In this document: positions 39,500 to 52,740 of the stretch, piece by piece
How positions within the stretch are numbered: position 1 is the first letter of the stretch
How the letters are laid out: every line of letters begins with the position of its first letter
Assembly (NCBI GenBank): GCA_946415705.1
Contig: CAMKTN010000008.1
Coordinates: 1 to 64,000, forward strand
Reading direction: 5' to 3'
From: an uncultured Prevotellaceae bacterium
GTDB taxonomy: Bacteria > Bacteroidota > Bacteroidia > Bacteroidales > Bacteroidaceae
Length of the DNA stretch: 64,000 nt
Translations under genes and position numbers: made by a program
Notes under the pieces: generated by a model
Told to the model about the DNA's origin: nothing
Seen by the model: only the letters and a program-made list of their open reading frames with translations
Databases searched by the model: none

Positions 39500-41490
39500 T
39501 AATTGGTCTTTTGATTTCTGACTAAGAAATAGAAGTAGTAGAAGGTGTTGCCGAACTGGGGATAGAAGGCGACGGCTTTCTGCTCCTCGGTCATGGGGCC
39601 GCATTGCTCATTGAAGCGCATGAAACGCTCGTAGGTGTCGCGGATCTCGGGGTCGAAGGGCATACGGCTGATGTCCACCTTGTCCTCCAGATGGCCGTAG
39701 AGGTAGGCGGCCTCCTGGTAGTGGCGTGGCATGTGGCGCTCAGGATTCATGGTGGCGAACTTCATGAAGCGGGGCCAGAAGAGGTCGATGTCCTTCATGA
39801 TGAGTGCGCAGATGAGTGTCATCTCCTGGAAGAGTGGGTCGTCGCCGTTGCCTTTGGCGAAGGTCTGCAGGAGGTACATCTCCACGAGCGTGTTGTCACC
39901 GTCGAGGCGGTCGGGGTAGGTCATCATGTGGAGGATGGGCGCGAACTCCTTCATGCTTTGTTCGTCGAGGAGGGGCTTTCCTGCCTTGGCGGAGGCTTCC
40001 AGCTTGTCAAGGTCAAAGGCTTCCGGGGAGTCGAGCAAGCGCTCATACCGCTCTGCCCACTCGCGGTGGAAGGTGGTCTTCTTCAGCAGGTCGAGGTACT
40101 TGCGGGCTACGGCCCATTCGTGGTTGAGCATGGAGGTGCGGGCCATGAATTTCAGCGTCTCGGCCTTCCAGCCGAACTCCACACCGTCCTCCATACACCA
40201 GCGGTAGCAGAAGTTCTCCTTGCCGTAGTGGTAGTAGATGGGTTTGCCACCGACCTGCGTGATGCGCACTTTCCACGGCGCGTTCTGGGGTGTGGCCCCC
40301 TCGGGGTAGAAGAACATCTCGTCGCCGGCACGTCCGAGGCGGAAGAGAGCCAGGTTCTTGTACAAAATCATCTGGCGCGTGGGCTTCACGTCGCTGCTGC
40401 CATCGCGGGCGATGGTGAGGACGCGCTCCCAGTCCAGTTCTTCTACGGCGCGATTCATGGCCAGCTCCTTGTGGAAGTTGGCATCGCGGTACCAGACATG
40501 GCTGACGCCGAAGATGGCAAGGGCGATAAGTAAAATGAGAGCCCCTTCCCTGACCCCTCCCCTGTTAGGGAGGGGAACTTTAAAGAAACGTACACCCTTT
40601 TCTGTTAGGAAGCTCACGAGCCATAGAATCAGGAAGGCGACGATGATGGCGTAGTAGGGGAGACGGTACTGCTCGAAGCTTTCGGCGCTGTAGCGGAAGG
40701 AGGGCATGGCAGCGACATAAAGGAAGGAGCGCTCGGTCATCTCAAAGACATGCTGGTAGTAGAGTTGAGGGACAGCGGCGATGAGGATGATCGCCACAAC
40801 CATCTCCGTCCATTTGGGCCGAGAGGTGTGTGCTGCCACCAGTCCCGTGGATCCTAATGCCCAGGCACCGAAAAAGGGGTAACCGGCGATGCAGACGAGA
40901 GCAATCCAGGCGAGGCGTGCCCAGCGGGCTGCCTTTTCGGGGAGGTGGTCGGTGAGCAAACGCTGCACGGCAAGGCAGAGGGTGGCGAAGAGGACGCCGA
41001 CGGTGGGCACGAAGAGGTGGCCGGGAAGCTTCTGGTAATAGATCCAGTAGCCCGTCTGTACGAAGCACGCCATGAGGGCCAGCGGCACGAGGGCTGTGAG
41101 GGCCACCCACGTTCCCTTCAAGCGGTAGCTCCATGCCAACAGCGCACAGATGAGCATCCAGAGGCCGCAGAGGATGCTGACCCCCACCCAAGGATGATAG
41201 AAGAATTGGGTCAGGTAGGTGGCACACCACGAGGCGGCACCACCCGGGTATTGCATCAGCGTCTTCCAATAGAGCCCTGTAGGGAGCCATAGGTTCAACT
41301 CTTGGGCGCGCAGGAGCATCTCGCCCTCCAAGCTTACGAGTCGGAAGGCGAAGATAGCAATGAGGAGGGCAATAATAATAAAGGCCACGGCCCCTCCCCC
41401 GACCCCTCCCCTGTTAGGGAGGGGAGATTTTAGGGAGATTGGAGCGGATGCTGTTGAACTATTGGATTGCTTTTGTTTTGTTCCTTTCAT
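39499..41490 (-). CDS. DUF6057 multi-pass membrane protein
   Basis: A 663-residue protein with about nine transmembrane helices in the first 360 residues (AFIIIALLIAIFAFRLVSL, GVSILCGLWMLICALLAW, WVALTALVPLALMACFV) and a soluble C-terminal half with TPR-like helices. It matches the DUF6057 family, which has no known function. It is the first gene of a DUF6057, propeller-lipoprotein, S9 peptidase run. Two in-frame palindromic elements encode SPLPNRGGVGGG (after the N-terminal region) and VPLPNRGGVREG (between membrane segments). Confidence 0.72.
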   Translation of the reverse strand: MKGTKQKQSNSSTASAPISLKSPLPNRGGVGGGAVAFIIIALLIAIFAFRLVSLEGEMLLRAQELNLWLPTGLYWKTLMQYPGGAASWCATYLTQFFYHPWVGVSILCGLWMLICALLAWSYRLKGTWVALTALVPLALMACFVQTGYWIYYQKLPGHLFVPTVGVLFATLCLAVQRLLTDHLPEKAARWARLAWIALVCIAGYPFFGAWALGSTGLVAAHTSRPKWTEMVVAIILIAAVPQLYYQHVFEMTERSFLYVAAMPSFRYSAESFEQYRLPYYAIIVAFLILWLVSFLTEKGVRFFKVPLPNRGGVREGALILLIALAIFGVSHVWYRDANFHKELAMNRAVEELDWERVLTIARDGSSDVKPTRQMILYKNLALFRLGRAGDEMFFYPEGATPQNAPWKVRITQVGGKPIYYHYGKENFCYRWCMEDGVEFGWKAETLKFMARTSMLNHEWAVARKYLDLLKKTTFHREWAERYERLLDSPEAFDLDKLEASAKAGKPLLDEQSMKEFAPILHMMTYPDRLDGDNTLVEMYLLQTFAKGNGDDPLFQEMTLICALIMKDIDLFWPRFMKFATMNPERHMPRHYQEAAYLYGHLEDKVDISRMPFDPEIRDTYERFMRFNEQCGPMTEEQKAVAFYPQFGNTFYYFYFLVRNQKTN
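40538..40579. repeat. G/C-rich palindromic element, copy 6 (in frame in the DUF6057 gene)
   Basis: CCCCTCCCCTGTTAGGGAGGGG preceded by GCCCCTTCCCTGA encodes VPLPNRGGVREGA. Confidence 0.85.
41388..41427. repeat. G/C-rich palindromic element, copy 7 (in frame in the DUF6057 gene)
   Basis: Same core as copy 6 (CCCCTCCCCTGTTAGGGAGGGG), encoding SPLPNRGGVGGGA just before the first transmembrane helix. Confidence 0.85.
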
Positions 41491-41505
41491 TGTTTGATTG
41501 GTAAA

Positions 41506-41546
41506 GACTCCCCTCCCTAACAGGGGAGGGGTTGGGGGAGAGGCCT
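41506..41546. repeat. G/C-rich palindromic element, copy 8 (intergenic)
   Basis: CTCCCCTCCCTAACAGGGGAGGGG followed by TTGGGGGAGAGGCC, in inverse orientation to copy 7, ends 2 bp from the GH2 stop codon. Confidence 0.85.
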
Positions 41547-41547
41547 T

Positions 41548-44772
<3,225 letters not shown>

Positions 44773-44789
44773 TTAGTCAAATGATGGTG

Positions 44790-44822
44790 CGAAGATACGG
44801 AAAAATCATCATTCGCGCCAAA
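44790..44822 (-). promoter_or_regulatory. Promoter of the GH2 gene
   Basis: On the minus strand TTTG (44819-44822), a 21-bp spacer and TATCTTCG (44790-44797) fit the Bacteroidetes consensus with one mismatch, 26 bp before the ORF start. Confidence 0.65.
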
Positions 44823-44836
44823 CTCTTTGTCCTAAA

Positions 44837-44890
44837 AAAACTGAAAAAAGAAGGAATCGGCTGTCTGGGCGATTCCAGACAGCCGATTCC
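44837..44890 (-). terminator. Terminator of the SusCD/FAS1 operon
   Basis: A perfect 16-bp stem (GGAATCGGCTGTCTGG at 44853-44868 with 44875-44890), followed on the minus strand by TTCTTTTTTCAGTTTTTTT, 36 bp after the SusD stop. Confidence 0.85.
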
Positions 44891-44926
44891 TATCTATTAT
44901 GAGGCTTTCTCAGCGAGAGAATGCGT

Positions 44927-47290
44927 CTATTTATTGGGAAGTTTGAAGTACCAGTTGTCGCTGTTCTGCAGATGGCTATACAGGGAACTGTTGGTGGTGC
45001 CGCTGCGCTCGGAAATCATCTTAGCGACGCGATCCACACCCTTCTGACCACCAATCATACGGCTGTAGCAGAGGAGGTCGAAGAAGCGGTTACCTTCGAA
45101 GGCGGTCTCCAGACCCATCTCCTCCAGGATGAGGGAGGCGATGGCTTCCTGCACCTTGCGCTTGTTGGCGGGGTCGTAGATCTCCTTTTCGCTTAAATCC
45201 GTGGTGGCGCCCTCATAGCGCTTCCTCATGCGGTTGATCTGTTCCACATAATTGTAGTGGGTGCCATAGGTGCCATCCTCATATTCACCGTAATTCACTT
45301 CTTCCAACTTGAGGAGACCGCAGCCACGGGCATGGATACCCATGGTCACCGCACCGGAGTTGGGATTCGGATCCTCGCGAGCTTGGTAAATATTGTACTC
45401 GGTCACGCCTGTGTAGTACGTAAATTCCTTATTGCTGTCATCACCTTGCAGGTAGTTCGTCTGGAAGTTCAGGAAGGGAACACCGCTGGCGGCCTCTGCC
45501 TCTTTCTGGCCGATGTACTTGCAGATGATGCCGGTCTTAGCCTGTAGCTCACGTGTGGTGGTTTCTGCGACCATGTGCAATCCGACATAGGCCATGGTGT
45601 CTGCGTGGGTCGTCAGGGGTTCCAGACCCGGATGAAGCATGTCATCGAAGAACTGCTTGTAGTCGGTATAGATGACGGGATCGGTATCCGTGGTTGCGGT
45701 GGTCGGGTCGTAGAACGTGAAGGCTACGGAAGGATCGTTGGGGTTCACGACCACAATGGGCGCACCGGTATCGTCCTGATCAGTCGGGTCGTAGTACACA
45801 AAGCTGACGAATTTGTAAGAGTCTGCATCCTTGGGAACCCAACCGTCGGAACCTACCAAGCCGTGACGGAGGATGGCGAAGGCATAGCCTGGGAAGCCAG
45901 CTCCGTTAAGTGCCTCCGCAAAGCGCAACCAGATGTTGGCTTTGCGGTAGATGATGGGATAAACGCTGGAGAACTGTCTCCAGGTTCCTCCTAAGATGTT
46001 TTGCTTAACGACGAAACTGATTTCATCAGCGCTGCCCGTCTTGCTGTCAGCGTCGGTGTCCGTGGTCATGCGATAACGGACATCACCGGCATTCAGATAG
46101 GTGTTACATCTCGGTGTAGTTCCAACATAGACTTCGTGGTCCTGCAGCTTGTTCAGGTTGGTGTATGCCTTGGAGGCATCCAGCTGGTGCTGGTAGTTGC
46201 GCTCAAGGTCGATGGTACCCGTACCAACACTGTCACCCGTCACGGAGAGCACCTGGTCAAAACCGAAGAGCTCGTTCATGGCACGGAATACGATACCGTT
46301 CAGCTTGTTCTTGGAGGAGGGAATGACGGTCACCACCTCATTGGACATACTGGGTTTGGCTATCGAGTAGAAAATCTGCTCCCATGAGGATTGAATCACA
46401 TAGTATTGCTCCGTGCTTTGGTTCTTATTGAAGCGGGCATAATAGCGATTCGGATAGAGCGGTCCGCCGCGTTCGGAGTTCAGGTAGTTGTAGTAGTACT
46501 GTGCAGCCTGTCGGTAGTCGGCTTCAGAGCCCTCGCCTTGTGCGCGGAGGAGCCAGATGTCACCCAACACCAAATCTTGCGGGAAGATGCACTGCGAAGC
46601 GTAGGCGATAATGTTGCTGCCGCCATAAGATCCGTAGTCGGGGTAGGCGATGACATCAGAGGGATCATCGGCGAAGAGGGATGGGATGTGACGCAGCTCA
46701 TCCAGCATCTTCACGGCATTGGAGGTCGCAAGGGTGTTTGCATCTACATATTGTGTAGATTCGCGGAACTCCTCCATGTCAGCCGTGGAGAGCATAGGTT
46801 TCTCGAAGTACGGTACACGACCGTAGGTGAGGACCAACTGTAGGTAGGCCCACGCACGGATGGCCACCACCTGAGCGTACTCATTCCTCATGATGGGCTT
46901 GTTGAGGCCCGAGAGGGTGGTGATGTCAGCCTGGTTGATGTAGGCATTACAGGAGTTGACGATGTGGTAGAAGTCCGCAGCCTTCAAGAAACGGTTGGAG
47001 CCGTCGGCGGTATTACCGCTCATGCCGAAGTTGAGGATGGCGCTGATGGAGTCGCTCACATATTCTGTGCCGCTCACCATGTCACCACGACATTCGCCGA
47101 GGATGACATAGCGCTCTGCCACCTGCTGCACGCTCTTGTAGATACCCCAATAGCTGTACAGCGTATCCGAAGCCACTTCTTCAATGCCGACATTGCGGTC
47201 CATGTCGCCTGTCAGCATATCCTCGCAGGAGGTGATTCCAACGGTCGTCAGTGCGAGGAGTGTCAATGCAAAGATATTCTTTTTCATCAT
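44927..47290 (-). CDS. SusD/RagB-like lipoprotein, second pair
   Basis: A 787-residue SusD-family surface lipoprotein. The signal ends at GITSC, and the mature N-terminus CEDMLTGD has acidic residues at +2 and +3 as in surface-exported lipoproteins. The TPR-like helical scaffold is seen in AQVVAIRAWAYLQLVLTYGRVPYF and the C-terminal half in LILEEMGLETAFEGNRFFDLLCYSRM. It is larger than typical SusD proteins (500-650 residues). SusD-type proteins form the lid of a SusC barrel and capture substrate. It begins 9 bp after the SusC stop and ends the operon. Confidence 0.92.
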   Translation of the reverse strand: MMKKNIFALTLLALTTVGITSCEDMLTGDMDRNVGIEEVASDTLYSYWGIYKSVQQVAERYVILGECRGDMVSGTEYVSDSISAILNFGMSGNTADGSNRFLKAADFYHIVNSCNAYINQADITTLSGLNKPIMRNEYAQVVAIRAWAYLQLVLTYGRVPYFEKPMLSTADMEEFRESTQYVDANTLATSNAVKMLDELRHIPSLFADDPSDVIAYPDYGSYGGSNIIAYASQCIFPQDLVLGDIWLLRAQGEGSEADYRQAAQYYYNYLNSERGGPLYPNRYYARFNKNQSTEQYYVIQSSWEQIFYSIAKPSMSNEVVTVIPSSKNKLNGIVFRAMNELFGFDQVLSVTGDSVGTGTIDLERNYQHQLDASKAYTNLNKLQDHEVYVGTTPRCNTYLNAGDVRYRMTTDTDADSKTGSADEISFVVKQNILGGTWRQFSSVYPIIYRKANIWLRFAEALNGAGFPGYAFAILRHGLVGSDGWVPKDADSYKFVSFVYYDPTDQDDTGAPIVVVNPNDPSVAFTFYDPTTATTDTDPVIYTDYKQFFDDMLHPGLEPLTTHADTMAYVGLHMVAETTTRELQAKTGIICKYIGQKEAEAASGVPFLNFQTNYLQGDDSNKEFTYYTGVTEYNIYQAREDPNPNSGAVTMGIHARGCGLLKLEEVNYGEYEDGTYGTHYNYVEQINRMRKRYEGATTDLSEKEIYDPANKRKVQEAIASLILEEMGLETAFEGNRFFDLLCYSRMIGGQKGVDRVAKMISERSGTTNSSLYSHLQNSDNWYFKLPNK

Positions 47291-47299
47291 GATGTCATG

Positions 47300-50200
47300 T
47301 TAGAGGTTAATGGATACGCCTACGTTGAAGCTACGACCGGAGGGCAGGAGGCCCGTGTCGATGCCTTGGTAGAGGCTATGGTTACGGGCACTCATCTCGG
47401 GATCGGTGCCCAGGTACTTCGTCAGCGTGAACAGGTTGTTGCCTTCAGCCCATACCTTCAGTCCCTGGATGTAGTCGTTGCGCAATGGGATGACGTAGGT
47501 GAGGCGTACGTTCTTCAGCTTCAGGTAGCTGCCGTCCTCAATCCAGCGGTCGGACATACGCTCGTTGTTGCGCCAGTCGTCGCAGTCAGGATAGCACACC
47601 TTGGGGATATCGGTCTGCTGGCCTTCATACGTCCAGCGCTTCATCAGAGCTGTCGTCTGGTTGTAGGTGGTGTTGCCGCCTTCGAGGATGCTGCGCTGGT
47701 AGTTGTAGATGTCGTTGCCCAAGGAATACTTGAAGATAACGTCCAGACGCAGGTTCTTCCATGATAGTGCGGTGAAGATGTTACCGAAGATATCAGGGTT
47801 GGGGTTGCCGATGACCACGCGGTCGTTGTCATCGATGACACCGTCGTTGTTCTGGTCCACGAAGCGGACGTCACCAGCCTGGAAGGCGTCGTAGGGACGG
47901 TTCTCGATGCCGGTGGGGTATCTCAGGTAGCCATACTTGCCAGCGTTACTGGCTTCTTGGTCGCTGGCGAGGACACCGTCCGTCTCCCATCCGAAGAAGC
48001 TGCCGGCAGCATAGCCTTCAGCGGTAAGGATGTTGTTCACGCCATAGATGCTGTTGGTGATACCGTTGACGGGTTCTCCACCTATGGTGAGACCGTTGTT
48101 ATAGGTAGGCAACTTGGTAATCTCGTTGGTGTAGTGACCAACGCTCAGACCCAGTTCCCACTTCCAGTCCTTCTCATTGATGATAGCACCATTGGCGTGT
48201 ACCTCAAAGCCTCGGTTCTTCAACTGGCCGTCGTTGGTCCAATAGCGTCCGAGACCGGAGATGTAGTCAATGTCACTAAGTGTCAGAAGGTTGTCAGTGG
48301 TGTGCATGAAGAAATCAACACCTGCGTTCAAACGGTTCTTGATGAAAGAGCCTTCCAACGCTACGTTGAAGCGTGTGGTGGTTTCCCATTGGATGCTGGT
48401 GTTCTCGATGTTGTTCAGCACCAGACCGACGGTGTTGGCCGTGACGCGCTGGCTCTCCCAGTAGGTGCGGGAAGCGTAGTAGTCAATGCCGTCGTTACCG
48501 CTTTGGTCGAAGCCGGCGGTCAGCTTCAAGTAGTTGATACCCTTGCCCGGCTTGAACCATTTCTCGTTGGAGATGATCCAACCCAGCTGCAGGCTCGGGA
48601 AGATACCCCAGCTCACACCGCCGATGTGGAGGCCGTCCTTCGTCTTTTTACCGAAGCGGCTGCTGGCCTGTGTGGAGAGGGTGAACTCTGCGAAGTACTT
48701 GTTCTGGAAGTTGTAGGCTGCATTGAGATAATAGGACATGTCAATCCAGTTGTCCTTCGTGCCACCGTAGTTGACGTATGCCATGCTCTTGGAGATGTTG
48801 GGCAGTTTGTCGTTCTCGTTGTTGTAACCACGGATGAAGGAGTAGCTGTAGTTGTAGTTGTTGTAGCGCCATCCAGCGAAAACCTTGATGTCATGTGCGC
48901 CATAGGTGTTGGCCCATTCCAAACGCAGGTCGTTGTTGATGGTCGTTTCCTTGGTGAACTGCGACTTCAGCACGGAGGAGATGGTTCCCAGGTCCTTCAA
49001 CTGGTACAGGGTCGTACCATTGATGGGGAGGAAGTATTTCTCGTTGTTGCGGTTCAGGGTGTAGCAGAAGCGGTCGCTGATGGCAAACTGCTTGGTGATC
49101 TGGTACTTCGGGAAGAAGTTGATGCTGATTTGCGTCAGCTCTGCGTAGTTCTTGTTCTTGCCCTTGCCGTTCTCCAGAATCCAATAGGGGTTGCGGAGGC
49201 TCTCGTTGATGTCGGGATCCAACTCATTGGCGAACTGGAAGGGGTTCTGTACCCACTGACCTAACAAGGCTGTGGAGGCATACTTACCGGCGTAGGAGTC
49301 GGAGAGTGCCAGTGCGCCGGTGCCGTCGCTCTGGTAGTAGGCGTAGGGCGACAGGAACGGAGCTTGCAGGAGACCCAGCACGTTCGTAGAACCGATATTC
49401 TGCATGGTGTAGTCTTCACTGAAACCCGTGTCCAGCACATTGAAGCTGGTCTGGTTGTAGGCGATGTCCAGTCCGGCACGCAGCTTTGAGAAGATCTGGA
49501 TGTCGGTGTTGAAGCGCAGGTTCAGACGGCTGAAGTCATTGCCCTTGAGGGTGGATTTGCCGTCGGCATAGCCGAGTGACAGGGCATACATACCGATATC
49601 ATCACCACCTTCCACGCTCACCTTATAGTTCTGTACGAAGGTGTTGCGATAGAGGTCTTCCTGCCAGTCTGTGTTGTTGTGGAAGATCTTGTAGTAGTAG
49701 TTACTGCTTTCGGGTGCGTCGTTCAGGAAGGTGTATTTGCTGAGGCTGCTGGTGGCAGACTCGCGTACTTCCTTCACCGTACCTGCCAGTTCGCTGACGT
49801 AGTTGCGGTAGGCGGCTCCGTCCATCATCTTGATCTTGCTGGGCACCAGCTCTGTGCCGCCATAGACGCGGACGTTGATCTTGGTGGCCATGCTGTGACC
49901 GCGCTTGGTGTTGATGATGATTACACCGTTGGCACCTTTGGCACCATAGAGGGCGGTACCGTTCTTCAGCACTTGGATGCTCTCCACGTTTTCCGGATCC
50001 AGGCCTGCGAGCAGGTTGTTGTAGAAGCCTTCGTGGAGGCTGGTACGGTCTTCTTCGAGATCGACCATATTCCCGTCGATGATGAATAACGGCTGTGCAT
50101 TGGCGTTCAAGGAGTTGACACCGCGGATGGTCATGTAGGCTCCTTGTCCGAGCAGGCCGCTGCGGTTGACGGAGTGGATATCACCGGCCAGCAGGTTCTG

Positions 50201-50737
50201 GATGTCGGTCTCGATGCTGACGGAGCTGGTCTCGTTCAGCTTGACTTCCTTTTGTGCCAGAATCGTGGTACCATCGGTGTAGTAGGTCTTGAACTTACTG
50301 CTCAGCAGGCGGGCATCTTGGTCTTTTTCGCCTTTGATAGCCATTTGCAGGATGTTGTACTCGGGCGCTTCCACGATGAGGGCATGGCAGAACTCCGGCA
50401 CTTGCAGCTGGTAGGTGCCATCTTCTTCGGTCAGCGTGGAATACTTCGGCAGTTGCAGGGCCTGTACGCGAACGCCACTCATGGGCTCTCCCGTGGCATC
50501 GTCCACGATGCGTCCGGCAACCGCTTTCATGGGATACTCCTTGTCTGCTTTCTTGGCCGAGCGTCGTTTCGCCAGGGCGATGCTGTCTGCCTCGGCGCTA
50601 TTGTCAACGAAGTTCTCGTCGAACATATCCTGTGCCATCACGGTCGTCCCGCTTCCGCCAATGGCGAAGAGCAGGCATAGTCCCAAGCGGATGGCCGTAT
50701 CATTGAAATGTGTGAAATAGGATTTCATACGTGTCAT
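47300..50737 (-). CDS. SusC/RagA TonB-linked outer-membrane protein, second pair
   Basis: A 1145-residue TonB-dependent transporter. A signal peptide, a short acidic/basic linker (about 35-65), the carboxypeptidase-like regulatory domain (AGRIVDDATGEPMSGVRVQALQL, about 72-150), the plug (MTIRGVNSLNANAQPLFIIDG, ENVESIQVLKNGTALYGAKGANGVIIINTK) and the 22-strand barrel are seen in order, ending in SFNVGVSINL. It lacks an STN signalling domain, so it is not coupled to an anti-sigma factor by this route. It forms the second SusCD pair, with 23 bp to the upstream fasciclin gene. Confidence 0.95.
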   Translation of the reverse strand: MTRMKSYFTHFNDTAIRLGLCLLFAIGGSGTTVMAQDMFDENFVDNSAEADSIALAKRRSAKKADKEYPMKAVAGRIVDDATGEPMSGVRVQALQLPKYSTLTEEDGTYQLQVPEFCHALIVEAPEYNILQMAIKGEKDQDARLLSSKFKTYYTDGTTILAQKEVKLNETSSVSIETDIQNLLAGDIHSVNRSGLLGQGAYMTIRGVNSLNANAQPLFIIDGNMVDLEEDRTSLHEGFYNNLLAGLDPENVESIQVLKNGTALYGAKGANGVIIINTKRGHSMATKINVRVYGGTELVPSKIKMMDGAAYRNYVSELAGTVKEVRESATSSLSKYTFLNDAPESSNYYYKIFHNNTDWQEDLYRNTFVQNYKVSVEGGDDIGMYALSLGYADGKSTLKGNDFSRLNLRFNTDIQIFSKLRAGLDIAYNQTSFNVLDTGFSEDYTMQNIGSTNVLGLLQAPFLSPYAYYQSDGTGALALSDSYAGKYASTALLGQWVQNPFQFANELDPDINESLRNPYWILENGKGKNKNYAELTQISINFFPKYQITKQFAISDRFCYTLNRNNEKYFLPINGTTLYQLKDLGTISSVLKSQFTKETTINNDLRLEWANTYGAHDIKVFAGWRYNNYNYSYSFIRGYNNENDKLPNISKSMAYVNYGGTKDNWIDMSYYLNAAYNFQNKYFAEFTLSTQASSRFGKKTKDGLHIGGVSWGIFPSLQLGWIISNEKWFKPGKGINYLKLTAGFDQSGNDGIDYYASRTYWESQRVTANTVGLVLNNIENTSIQWETTTRFNVALEGSFIKNRLNAGVDFFMHTTDNLLTLSDIDYISGLGRYWTNDGQLKNRGFEVHANGAIINEKDWKWELGLSVGHYTNEITKLPTYNNGLTIGGEPVNGITNSIYGVNNILTAEGYAAGSFFGWETDGVLASDQEASNAGKYGYLRYPTGIENRPYDAFQAGDVRFVDQNNDGVIDDNDRVVIGNPNPDIFGNIFTALSWKNLRLDVIFKYSLGNDIYNYQRSILEGGNTTYNQTTALMKRWTYEGQQTDIPKVCYPDCDDWRNNERMSDRWIEDGSYLKLKNVRLTYVIPLRNDYIQGLKVWAEGNNLFTLTKYLGTDPEMSARNHSLYQGIDTGLLPSGRSFNVGVSINL

Positions 50738-50760
50738 ATCAGAAGGTTTAAATACTCACG

Positions 50761-52719
50761 TTATTCTTCATTACTCTGCTTGGGGCGCAGGATGATGCGG
50801 TCCACGTTAAAGCGGGTCTGATACCCTTGCTTCTGCAGAGAAGACGTAATGCGGTTCGACGCAATCTTGATGGTAGGATAAGCCTTGGGCAGATTACGGT
50901 AGGAGTAGGGGAAGGTGAGGATGTCATCCATCCAGAGCGTATCCACTTTCTGTCCTTGATAATCAATATAGGAGGTCGTACTCATCGTCTCAGGATTGGT
51001 CCATTTGAGATTGGCCGTTGTCTTTTCCTTGATCGGATCGTCATTTTCGATGTATGTGACGGTGACCGTCAGGCGATTCTTCTTGATGGCATCGGGATCC
51101 TCTTCCGGATCTTGGCTGTTCCGATAGAAGTCGGGTACGAGCACGATGCCGATCTCATAGGGGGTACCGCTGAGAATCTGGTGATCCTCGTCGCTGCCTC
51201 TCAACTTGAATGCAACTTGTGGCTCACCGCTGGCGCGATAGAAGGACATGAAGGAACCGTCCTTGCTCACTATACCATATTTCTTTGCCAAGTCGCTGCT
51301 GTTGTTGATACCCGGGTGCTCATAGTGAGACATATACTGGTAGTGCTCCGTGTCCTTGATCTCGGCATCTGTGAGGTTATATCGGACATGCTGGAAGATG
51401 GCATAGGGGGTCACCTTGACCTCTACGTTGAGGGCGTTGTAGGTGAGGGGATAGTTCCAATGCTCCACCGGGTAGATCAAACCATTGCTGACTTGGATCG
51501 GCTGTTTGTCTTCAAAGAGGAGCTTGCGCACATCCTCTGAACCCTCCTTGTCAATCATGAAGGTGTCAGTACGTGTGTCGAAGAGCTTGGGCATCGGGTT
51601 CTTCAGGAAGGTCTCGACGGTCCAGAAGTCCGGTTGTTCCTTGGTTCGGCGTTGCATGCGGACATTGAAGACGAGGGGTGATACGATGTCCATGGCGATG
51701 GCATCTTCCTGCCGCACATCCGAGACATTCAAAATCATGGTAGATTTGGATGTGGCGTTGTCTTTCGGCATATCATCCACTTTTGACATATCGTAGTACG
51801 CTTTTGCATAGTTGTACCAAGGCCTCATCTTCGTGGCAGCCTCTTCCCATGCTGCATCTGTGGGGAGCACCATGGCCCAGATACTGTCTTCCTGCTCGAT
51901 GTTGGCTGCGATGCCCTTGTGTGGCATGGCCCATTCCACGGAGTTGGGCTGATAGGAATAGTAGTAGAGGGAGTTGAAGCGGGTATAGACGCTATCTACG
52001 TAAATAGGCTCACCCGTCTCCGGGTCTGTGCCTGCCACCGCGCTGAGGTCGGCATCGAAGTAGAGCGTATCGTGACGGCTGATCCAGTCGTTCAGAAGCG
52101 TATAGCCCTTGTTGGCACGGATGTATTCGTAGATGTTGTACGAGAAAGGTATGGGCTGCGCCACAATGTGCATGACACCATTCACCGCACTGATATTGGT
52201 CTTGGTCAAGGGGATATCCTTGATGGTCTTGGCCTGACGGTCGAAGTGCGCTTTCTTGTTGTTGATGAACAACACGCGTTCGGGTTTGCCCTGCGGATTG
52301 AGACCGGATGCCACATAGCGGTTGCGGCTGATGTGGTTGCCGACCAGGCGGAGGTATGCATCGTAGGGGTTGCTCTGCAGCAGGGCCTCATATTCCTGCA
52401 CGTCTGCTTGCGTGAAGGTCGTGTTGTCGGGCGCAAACAGCGTCAGGACATTGTTGCCGTCAAGGACGTTCTTGAAGGTGTAGTCCGCAATCATGTGCTT
52501 CTCGTCTTTAAAGTACGGTGTCTTCTCCACGATGCGTGCGAAGTTGGATAGCTCAGGATTGCTGGACAGCAGCGACCACAGCGTTTCTGTGGCGACACCG
52601 CCGGAGCCGCTTTCTTCGGGGATATCGAAATGGTCATCGGTGCAGGAGGTGAAGGCTGCCGGCAGGACGAGGCTCCAGACTCCTAAGAGAATGACTTTGG
52701 TTAAATTGGTTCGTATCAT
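50761..52719 (-). CDS. Fasciclin (FAS1) domain surface lipoprotein
   Basis: A 652-residue lipoprotein. The signal ends at PAAFTSC, and the mature start CTDDHFD has two acids after the cysteine. A FAS1 domain lies at about 60-200, with the typical H1-H2 pattern (VLTLFAPDNTTFTQADV, then GVMHIVAQ). A second FAS1-like region, more diverged, lies further on (MVLPTDAAWEEAA, about 280-390). The last third is beta-rich without a family I know. FAS1 domains mediate adhesion or ligand binding in many organisms. It sits between the two SusCD pairs, with 21-23 bp gaps on either side. Confidence 0.82.
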   Translation of the reverse strand: MIRTNLTKVILLGVWSLVLPAAFTSCTDDHFDIPEESGSGGVATETLWSLLSSNPELSNFARIVEKTPYFKDEKHMIADYTFKNVLDGNNVLTLFAPDNTTFTQADVQEYEALLQSNPYDAYLRLVGNHISRNRYVASGLNPQGKPERVLFINNKKAHFDRQAKTIKDIPLTKTNISAVNGVMHIVAQPIPFSYNIYEYIRANKGYTLLNDWISRHDTLYFDADLSAVAGTDPETGEPIYVDSVYTRFNSLYYYSYQPNSVEWAMPHKGIAANIEQEDSIWAMVLPTDAAWEEAATKMRPWYNYAKAYYDMSKVDDMPKDNATSKSTMILNVSDVRQEDAIAMDIVSPLVFNVRMQRRTKEQPDFWTVETFLKNPMPKLFDTRTDTFMIDKEGSEDVRKLLFEDKQPIQVSNGLIYPVEHWNYPLTYNALNVEVKVTPYAIFQHVRYNLTDAEIKDTEHYQYMSHYEHPGINNSSDLAKKYGIVSKDGSFMSFYRASGEPQVAFKLRGSDEDHQILSGTPYEIGIVLVPDFYRNSQDPEEDPDAIKKNRLTVTVTYIENDDPIKEKTTANLKWTNPETMSTTSYIDYQGQKVDTLWMDDILTFPYSYRNLPKAYPTIKIASNRITSSLQKQGYQTRFNVDRIILRPKQSNEE

Positions 52720-52740
52720 ATGCTTTCGATCGTTTTTAGG

